DNA of 64,000 nucleotides from Methylotenera oryzisoli (GTDB taxonomy: Bacteria > Pseudomonadota > Gammaproteobacteria > Burkholderiales > Methylophilaceae). Positions 58,517 through 64,000 of the stretch are shown here, piece by piece. Under the pieces are notes generated by a model. It saw nothing but the letters and a program-made list of their open reading frames with translations, did no database searches and was not told where the DNA came from. The stretch lies in contig CAMDTL010000002.1 in the NCBI GenBank assembly GCA_945907735.1, positions 62,001 through 126,000 of the forward strand. The letters run 5' to 3'. A program made the position numbers and the translations under genes. Position 1 is the stretch's first letter; every line of letters begins with the position of its first letter.

Positions 58517-59731
58517 ATGAATATATTACTTATTTCAGATGTCTATTTTCCTCGTGTCAATGGCGTTGCTACCTCGATTAATACCTTTACCGAGCAGCTA
58601 CAAAAACTAGGCCACAGCGTGCATTTAATTGCGCCAGATTATGGCAAAGACGAAGCCATAGGCGAAGACTGGATAACGCGTGTGCCAGCACGATCGATTT
58701 ATTTTGACCCAGAAGATTATTTGATGAAGTATGGAGAAATTTTTCGTTTATTGCCAGCATTACAAGCAAAAAAATTTGATGTTATTCATATACATACGCC
58801 ATTTATTGCGCATTACGCAGGCCTAAAACTTGGCAGGCTATTACAAATACCCGTGATCGAAACCTATCACACCTTTTTTGAAGATTATCTGCATCATTAT
58901 TTGCCATGGGTTCCCACATTTGCTGCGCGCGGCTTAGCACGATTAATTTCAAAAAAACAATGCAATCAAGTAGATGCGATAGTTTCACCATCGCAACCGA
59001 TGTTGGATGTGTTGCGCACTTATGGCATCAATAGCCAAGCAGCAGTGATAGCGACTGGTTTGCAAGCGATGAGTTTTAAGGCGGCCGATGGCGAAGCGTT
59101 TAGGGCAAAACAGGACATTGCGCAAAATCGGCCAACCTTGCTGTATGTCGGGCGCGTGGCCTTTGAAAAAAATATTGATTTTTTAGTCAGAGTGACCAAA
59201 TTATTAAGTGAAAAAATACCAGAAATTTTATTGTTGATTACTGGAGAAGGACCCGCCGAGCCGAGTTTACGTGCGCTGGTAACAACACTGGACATACAAA
59301 AAAACGTGAAATTTATTGGTTATTTAGATAGAAATACCGAATTAAACGCATGCTACAAAGCGGCGGATATTTTTGTGTTTGCCTCCAAAAGTGAAACGCA
59401 AGGCCTAGTATTACTTGAAGCAATGGCGCAAGGCACGCCCGTGGTGGCAATTGCCGAGCTGGGAACCGCGTCGATATTGGTTGAGGGGGAAGGCGCCATG
59501 ATTGCCGCTGATGACGAAACGGAGTTTGCGCATCAGGTGCATGCTTTACTTGTCAATCCAGTACATCGCGAACATTTGGGCGAACGGGCGAGAGCGTATG
59601 TGCACAGCAACTGGTCGGCAACTACGCAAGCAGAACGCATGCTGAGATTTTATGCGGAAATAATTGCTAAAAAAACAGGCGTCATGCAAGCCGATATCCA
59701 TGAGGCTTCCAGAGCATATTATTTAGAATAA
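58517..59731 (+). CDS. GT4 glycosyltransferase (diacylglycerol glucosyltransferase-like)
   Basis: GT-B fold transferase of 404 residues. The N-terminal MNILLISDVYFPRVNGVATS, the acceptor-side YHTFFEDYLHHY, then VGRVAFEKNI, LLITGEGP and the donor-site ASKSETQGLVLLEAMAQG (E-x7-E) match family 4 enzymes of the alpha-monoglucosyldiacylglycerol synthase type, which have the HT-xx-EDY pattern. The likely product is a glycolipid made from diacylglycerol. I prefer ATG 58517 to ATG 58487, because the first gives the family N terminus and fits the predicted promoter. It lies 27 bp from the convergent phoU. The acceptor is inferred. Confidence 0.82.
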   Translation: MNILLISDVYFPRVNGVATSINTFTEQLQKLGHSVHLIAPDYGKDEAIGEDWITRVPARSIYFDPEDYLMKYGEIFRLLPALQAKKFDVIHIHTPFIAHYAGLKLGRLLQIPVIETYHTFFEDYLHHYLPWVPTFAARGLARLISKKQCNQVDAIVSPSQPMLDVLRTYGINSQAAVIATGLQAMSFKAADGEAFRAKQDIAQNRPTLLYVGRVAFEKNIDFLVRVTKLLSEKIPEILLLITGEGPAEPSLRALVTTLDIQKNVKFIGYLDRNTELNACYKAADIFVFASKSETQGLVLLEAMAQGTPVVAIAELGTASILVEGEGAMIAADDETEFAHQVHALLVNPVHREHLGERARAYVHSNWSATTQAERMLRFYAEIIAKKTGVMQADIHEASRAYYLE

Positions 59732-59758
59732 TTGAGTCTAAGGGATCTTAAAAACCAC

Positions 59759-60466
59759 TTAATCTAGCGCGGTTTCTTGCTCCATCTTTTCCATGCTGAT
59801 ATGGCGCACGTCTTTGCCTTTCACCATATAGACCACATATTCCGAGATATTTTTGGCGTGGTCGCCAATGCGCTCAATCGCTTTCGACATAAATAACACT
59901 TCTAGCGCCATGGTAATGGTGCGTGGGTCTTCCAGCATAAAAGTAATCAGCTGACGAATGGTCATTTGATATTGCGCATCGACTTCTTCGTCCATGTGTG
60001 CAATTTCAAGCACTTGGGTGACCTCTGAACGGGCAAAAGCATCTAAAGCCATGTGCAACATATCGCGCGTTAAATTGGCCATGGCTTTAATTTCAGCAAA
60101 ACGTGGTGACCACGCGCGATCAGTTTCGTAAGTTTTTAATGCAAAGCGTGCGATTTTAGTGGCTTCATCGCCAATGCGCTCAAGGTCGGTAATGGTTTTA
60201 ATCATCATCAGTACCATGCGCAAATCGCCTGCGGTTGGCTGGCGCCGCGCAATAATATGGCTGCAATCTTCATCCACTTGCACTTCCAGTGCATTCACCA
60301 GATGATCTTTTTTGATGACAGTTTTAGCAAGCTTTGGATTTGCGTTAATTAAAGCTTCCAACGCGTCCACAATTTGCTGTTCTACCAGCGCGCCCATCTC
60401 TAGCACCTTGGCGCGCACCGCTTCAAGCTCGGCATCGTATTGTTTAAAAATATGTTCAGATTGCAT
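59759..60466 (-). CDS. phoU: Phosphate signalling protein PhoU
   Basis: Links the Pst transporter to PhoR and shuts off the Pho regulon when phosphate is plentiful. The 235 residues are two three-helix repeats with the conserved metal-binding stretches (DLRMVLMMIKTITDLERIGDEATKIA and MSKAIERIGDHAKNISEYV as the paired E/DxxxD motifs). It is the last gene of the pstSCAB-phoU operon, 27 bp after pstB. Confidence 0.97.
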   Translation of the reverse strand: MQSEHIFKQYDAELEAVRAKVLEMGALVEQQIVDALEALINANPKLAKTVIKKDHLVNALEVQVDEDCSHIIARRQPTAGDLRMVLMMIKTITDLERIGDEATKIARFALKTYETDRAWSPRFAEIKAMANLTRDMLHMALDAFARSEVTQVLEIAHMDEEVDAQYQMTIRQLITFMLEDPRTITMALEVLFMSKAIERIGDHAKNISEYVVYMVKGKDVRHISMEKMEQETALD

Positions 60467-60493
60467 GCTATTTCCTTATTTTTGGCAATTGAA

Positions 60494-61273
60494 TTAACCG
60501 AATTTTCCAGTAATGTAGTCTTCTGTTTCTTTGCGGCTAGGACGGGTAAAGATAGTATTGGTGTCGTCATATTCCATCAGCTCGCCAAGGTACATATAAG
60601 CGGTGTAGTCGGATACCCGCGCGGCTTGCTGCATGTTGTGCGTCACCACTAAAATCGTTAGTTTTTGCTTAAGCTCACTCATCAGCTCTTCAATATTGGC
60701 AGTGGCAATCGGGTCTAGTGCCGATGTCGGTTCGTCAAATAACATAATCTCTGGGTCAGTCGCCAGCGCGCGCGCAATGCATAAACGTTGCTGCTGTCCG
60801 CCAGATAAATTAAAGGCTAAATCTTGTAATCTGTCTTTTGCTTCGTTCCACAAAGCCGCGCCTTTTAATGCCTCTTCCACTTTGTCATCCAACATGCGTT
60901 TGTTATTTTCGCCACGCACGCGCAAGCCATAAGCCACATTTTCATAAATAGACTTAGGAAAAGGGTTGGGCTTTTGAAACACCATGCTAATACGCATGCG
61001 CACTTCAATCGGGTCAACCCCTTGCTCTAAAATATTGGTGTTATCTGGATGCATCACAATTTCCCCTTGGTATTTATTGCCAGGGTAAAGGTCATGCATA
61101 CGGTTAAAGCAGCGCAAAAATGTCGATTTCCCGCAGCCTGAGGGGCCAATCAGTGCGGTGATTTTATTTTCATACAGCGGCATGCTCACACTTTTAAGCG
61201 CGTGGTTGCCACCATTATAAAAAAAGTTAAGGTTGCGAGATTCGGCTTTAATGGGGGTGGTTGGCTTAATCAT
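60494..61273 (-). CDS. pstB: Phosphate ABC transporter ATP-binding protein
   Basis: ATPase of the high-affinity phosphate importer. The 259 residues contain Walker [12 protein letters not shown]-loop [10 protein letters not shown], signature [15 protein letters not shown], Walker [13 protein letters not shown] and the H-loop in VVTHNMQQA. The N-terminal [18 protein letters not shown] is typical. It follows pstA by 18 bp. Confidence 0.98.
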   Translation of the reverse strand: MIKPTTPIKAESRNLNFFYNGGNHALKSVSMPLYENKITALIGPSGCGKSTFLRCFNRMHDLYPGNKYQGEIVMHPDNTNILEQGVDPIEVRMRISMVFQKPNPFPKSIYENVAYGLRVRGENNKRMLDDKVEEALKGAALWNEAKDRLQDLAFNLSGGQQQRLCIARALATDPEIMLFDEPTSALDPIATANIEELMSELKQKLTILVVTHNMQQAARVSDYTAYMYLGELMEYDDTNTIFTRPSRKETEDYITGKFG

Positions 61274-61291
61274 TTTGGTCCTATATATTTG

Positions 61292-62260
61292 CTACCACTT
61301 AATATTCTTGCGAATTTTATAACGTAAATAAATTGCCGTGCCGTTCATCAGTAGCGTTACTACAATAATAATCGCACCAGTTGCAGCAGCGTTGATATGG
61401 AAAGCGTGATCGGGGCGTGATAGCCAATTAAACATTTGAATCGGCAACACGGTAAAGCCTGAACTTAACCACTCAAAATTGATGAAAGGTGCGACATCAG
61501 TTACTGGAGTTGGTGGTAGAAAGGCGATAAAGGTGAGCGCACCTATGGTGATAATCGGTGCTGTCTCGCCCAGCGCGCGCGCCATGCCGATAATCACGCC
61601 AGTTAAAATTCCGCCGTAAGAATATTTTAATACGTGGTCGTACACCACTTGCCATTTGGTTGCGCCAACCGCATAAGCCGCTTCGCGTATGGCGATTGGA
61701 ATAGCGCGGATGGACTCACGGGTTGAAACAATCACAATCGGCAATATCAACAAACCCAAGGTTAAGCCCGCGGTGAGGATGCTTTGGCCTAAATCTAGAA
61801 TATACACAAACAAACCTAAGGCTAATAGGCCATAGACAATTGATGGCACGCCTGCAAGATTAGTGACATTGATTTCAATGAGGTCCGAGAACCAATTTTT
61901 TGGCGCGTACTCTTCCAAATATAAGCCAGCCGCTACGCCCATGGGCACGGCTACCAGAAAGGTGACCAGCATCACCAATGCAGAGCCTACCCACGCCGAT
62001 AGCAGGCCAGCATGCGCGGCGCGGCGTGACGGAAACTCTGTCAAAAACTCCATATTAAAACGCTGATAACCATCCATCACTAAATCGGTAAATAGGGTGA
62101 GTAGCGTAAGCAGTGCAAGCGTGAGCGCCAGTAAACCAATGAGCGAGAACATATAGTCGTTAAGTTTGTGGCGCTTAATCATGGCGCGCACTTCGCCTAA
62201 GTTTTTTAATGCCGAGGCTGGTGCTGGTGGCGTTTCAGTTGTCATATTGGTGCTCATCAT
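61292..62260 (-). CDS. pstA: Phosphate ABC transporter permease PstA
   Basis: Membrane subunit of the Pst importer. From ATG 62260, which overlaps the pstC stop by one base, it has 322 residues, six membrane segments and the permease coupling loop REAAYAVGATKWQVVYDHVL. The frame stays open to 62314, but that part lies in pstC and has no family similarity. The N-terminal 45 residues are cytoplasmic and Pro/Thr-rich. Confidence 0.96.
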   Translation of the reverse strand: MMSTNMTTETPPAPASALKNLGEVRAMIKRHKLNDYMFSLIGLLALTLALLTLLTLFTDLVMDGYQRFNMEFLTEFPSRRAAHAGLLSAWVGSALVMLVTFLVAVPMGVAAGLYLEEYAPKNWFSDLIEINVTNLAGVPSIVYGLLALGLFVYILDLGQSILTAGLTLGLLILPIVIVSTRESIRAIPIAIREAAYAVGATKWQVVYDHVLKYSYGGILTGVIIGMARALGETAPIITIGALTFIAFLPPTPVTDVAPFINFEWLSSGFTVLPIQMFNWLSRPDHAFHINAAATGAIIIVVTLLMNGTAIYLRYKIRKNIKW

Positions 62261-63207
62261 TAATATCGCTCGTGATACTTTTTGCGTAACATGTGACCTA
62301 AAATATTGAAGCACAAAGTCATCATTAGCAGCACTAAACCTGCGGCAAAAATACTTTGGTAGCCAATGCTGCCGTGCGGTAAATCGCCCATCGCCACTTG
62401 TACAATAAATGCAGTAATGGTGGCGGCGCTTTCCATCGGATTAAAGCTCACAATAGGTTGCTGACCCGCAGCTACAGCCACCACCATGGTTTCGCCCACC
62501 GCGCGTGAGATGCCTAGAATATAAGCGGCCACAATGCCAGAAATAGCGGCTGGTGTAACCACGCGCACGGCGGTTTGAAAACGTGTGGCACCCATAGCAT
62601 AACTGCCTTCGCGCATGCTCATGGGCACGGCGCGCATGGCATCTTCGGCCACGGAGGCAATGTAGGGCACAATCATAATGCCCATCACAATGCCCGCGCT
62701 GAGCATATTAAAGCCTGGTAAATCGGGAAATATTTTTTGTAAAATGGGTGTTAAAAATAATAGCGCAAAATAGCCAAACACAATGGTTGGCACGCCTACC
62801 AGCAACTCGAGTATGGGCTTTACAATTTCACGTGTTTTGTGTGAGGCGAATTCTGATAAGTAAATCGCGGCGATAGTGCCGATAGGAATAGTCACTGCCA
62901 GCGCCACTGCCGAGGTGGTGAGTGTGCCAGAAACTAGCGGCAAAATACCGTAGTGGGCATCTTCAAATAATGGCGTCCATTGCGTGTCGGTAAAAAAATC
63001 AACCACCGAGACGGTTTTAAAAAAGCTGAGTGATTCGTAAAGCAACACGCCAACGATAGACAATGTGGTGAAAACAGCAGAAAGTGCCGCCAACATTAAC
63101 ATGAATTCAATGATGCGCTCTTTGATATTTCTGCGTATATTTTTAGCGAGCCTTGGACTAATGGTTAAATTAATAGACTGTTCGAGCATTGTGGTTGCCG
63201 TATTCAT
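62260..63207 (-). CDS. pstC: Phosphate ABC transporter permease PstC
   Basis: Membrane partner of PstA, 315 residues, six hydrophobic segments. The coupling loop REGSYAMGATRFQTAVRVV and GVPTIVFGYFALLF are typical. ATG at 63207. It is separated from pstS by 114 bp containing a strong hairpin terminator, so pstC and the following genes receive less transcript than pstS. Confidence 0.97.
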   Translation of the reverse strand: MNTATTMLEQSINLTISPRLAKNIRRNIKERIIEFMLMLAALSAVFTTLSIVGVLLYESLSFFKTVSVVDFFTDTQWTPLFEDAHYGILPLVSGTLTTSAVALAVTIPIGTIAAIYLSEFASHKTREIVKPILELLVGVPTIVFGYFALLFLTPILQKIFPDLPGFNMLSAGIVMGIMIVPYIASVAEDAMRAVPMSMREGSYAMGATRFQTAVRVVTPAAISGIVAAYILGISRAVGETMVVAVAAGQQPIVSFNPMESAATITAFIVQVAMGDLPHGSIGYQSIFAAGLVLLMMTLCFNILGHMLRKKYHERY

Positions 63208-63284
63208 GGTGACGAGACCCGCTTATTGTAGCCGAAAATTTAGGCATAGATATGTGCCTGTATTGATAAATTAAGATCAAACAA

Positions 63285-63311
63285 AAAGGGAGTGGTAAAA
63301 CCACTCCCTTT
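63285..63311 (-). terminator. Intercistronic terminator between pstS and pstC
   Basis: A perfect 11-bp stem on the minus strand (AAAGGGAGTGG/CCACTCCCTTT, loop TTTTA) followed by TTG. Partial termination here would give more of the binding protein PstS than of the membrane subunits. Confidence 0.85.
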
Positions 63312-63321
63312 CCGCTAACAA

Positions 63322-64000
63322 TTACTTGATTCTGTCTAGCAGGTCAGTAATTTTAATACCTACTTCAGGGGTGCCATTAAAGCCAGTACCTGGTTTCATG
63401 GCCTTGTAGTGTGCTTTTACCGCAGTGTAATCTTCTGGTGGTAGTGGCACATATTTAACTTCTTTAACTAGCGCAGGTGCGTTCTCTAAGTAGAAATTCA
63501 CAAACGCTTTGACCTCTGGTTTGAAAGCAGCAGCAGTTGCATTCACGTAGATAAACAAAGGACGTGACAGCGGTTGGTAAGTGCCGTTCATTACCGCTTC
63601 AGGCGAAGGCATAATAGCTGGCGAACCTGCTTTAGCTGAGATTGGAATAGCTCTCAATTTGTCTTTATTTTCTTCGTAATAAGCATAACCAAAGTAAGCT
63701 AAGCCACCTTCGTTGCCAGATACGCCTTGCACTAACACATTGTCATCTTCTGATGGGGTGTAATCGGTGCGATGCGCTTTTGCTTTGCCGTTGATGGCCT
63801 CAGAGAAGTAGTCAAATGTACCAGATGCAGTACCTGGACCGTATAAGCCCATTTTTTTGTCAGGATAGGCAGGGTTTAGCTCTTTCCAGTTTTTAACGCT
63901 AGAGCCTGGAGCCCAGATTTTTTTCAAATCAGCTGCTGAAAGACTTTTTACCCAATCATTTTTGTTATTTACCACAACCGTTAAGGCATCATAGGCAATG
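63322..64000 (-). CDS. pstS: Phosphate ABC transporter substrate-binding protein PstS (C-terminal part)
   Basis: The frame is open to the window end, so the gene starts beyond base 64000 and only the last 225 residues are visible. LKKIWAPGSSVKNW, the phosphate-contacting GPGTASGTFDYF and RPLFIYVNA fit PstS. It captures phosphate in the periplasm for PstCAB. The operon promoter, where a PhoB box is expected, is outside the window. Confidence 0.95.
   Translation of the reverse strand, partial: IAYDALTVVVNNKNDWVKSLSAADLKKIWAPGSSVKNWKELNPAYPDKKMGLYGPGTASGTFDYFSEAINGKAKAHRTDYTPSEDDNVLVQGVSGNEGGLAYFGYAYYEENKDKLRAIPISAKAGSPAIMPSPEAVMNGTYQPLSRPLFIYVNATAAAFKPEVKAFVNFYLENAPALVKEVKYVPLPPEDYTAVKAHYKAMKPGTGFNGTPEVGIKITDLLDRIK

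Overview
This 64 kb window is a chromosomal segment of a Gram-negative bacterium with ordinary gene density, moderate GC and no phage, IS element, CRISPR array or rRNA. The best guess is a betaproteobacterium of the Methylophilaceae (Methylotenera-like methylotrophs). The reasons are betaproteobacterial gene order (yggT-proC-yggS divergent from pilT-pilU; pyrR-pyrB-pseudo-pyrC; gltBD-hemE; ybeY-corC-lnt-glyQ-glyS-gmhB-plsC), a formaldehyde-activating-enzyme homologue and a periplasmic MBL hydrolase of the kind found in quinoprotein systems. The taxonomic call is inference and was not checked against a database.

Layout. 1-501: end of an FAD oxidoreductase gene. 0.7-5.2 kb: yggT, proC, yggS, and divergently the type IV pilus motors pilT and pilU. 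5.2-10.8 kb, all on the minus strand: pyrimidine genes, ruvX, algH and riboflavin genes. 10.9-11.3 kb: a decayed GGDEF-domain fragment. 11.3-14.8 kb: lysS and an OprO/OprP-type phosphate porin behind a PhoB-box-like promoter. 14.9-23 kb: TPP riboswitch with thiC, a pseudouridine synthase, a DUF937 protein, uppP, an AsmA-like protein and mutY. 22.9-26.1 kb: a small accessory stretch (Fae-like protein, GNAT acetyltransferase, DoxX protein, MBL hydrolase, cytochrome b561). 26.2-37 kb: hemE, gltD, gltB, hemL, a DUF protein, thiE, thiD and tRNA-Gly(CCC). 37-48 kb: priA, argS, SPOR protein, dsbA, SDR, ettA, murI, zinc ribbon, ilvE and SCO. 48-57 kb: an envelope, translation and lipid block. 57-64 kb: PAP2 phosphatase, zinc phospholipase C-like protein and GT4 glycosyltransferase, followed by phoU-pstB-pstA-pstC-pstS.

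How the genes may work together. The most interesting theme is phosphate. A PhoB-box-like site precedes the OprP-type porin. Two back-to-back sites lie between a probably secreted zinc phospholipase C-like gene and a diacylglycerol-glycosyltransferase-like gene. A weaker one precedes a PAP2 phosphatase gene. All three enzyme genes lie directly beside the pst-phoU operon. This suggests a phosphate-starvation lipid-remodelling module: phospholipid to diacylglycerol to glycolipid, with released phosphate taken up by Pst. It would resemble the known PlcP-Agt pathway but use an unrelated phospholipase family.

Other points of note: an in-frame A_AAA_AAG slippery heptamer just before the dsbA stop codon with an open Lys/Pro-rich tail in the -1 frame; a Fae homologue lacking the catalytic histidine; a pseudo-dihydroorotase lacking the metal-binding HxH; a RibBA without GTP-cyclohydrolase zinc cysteines; and paired palindromic GTCAT...ATCTAG-type repeats in four intergenic gaps, plus one half-copy.
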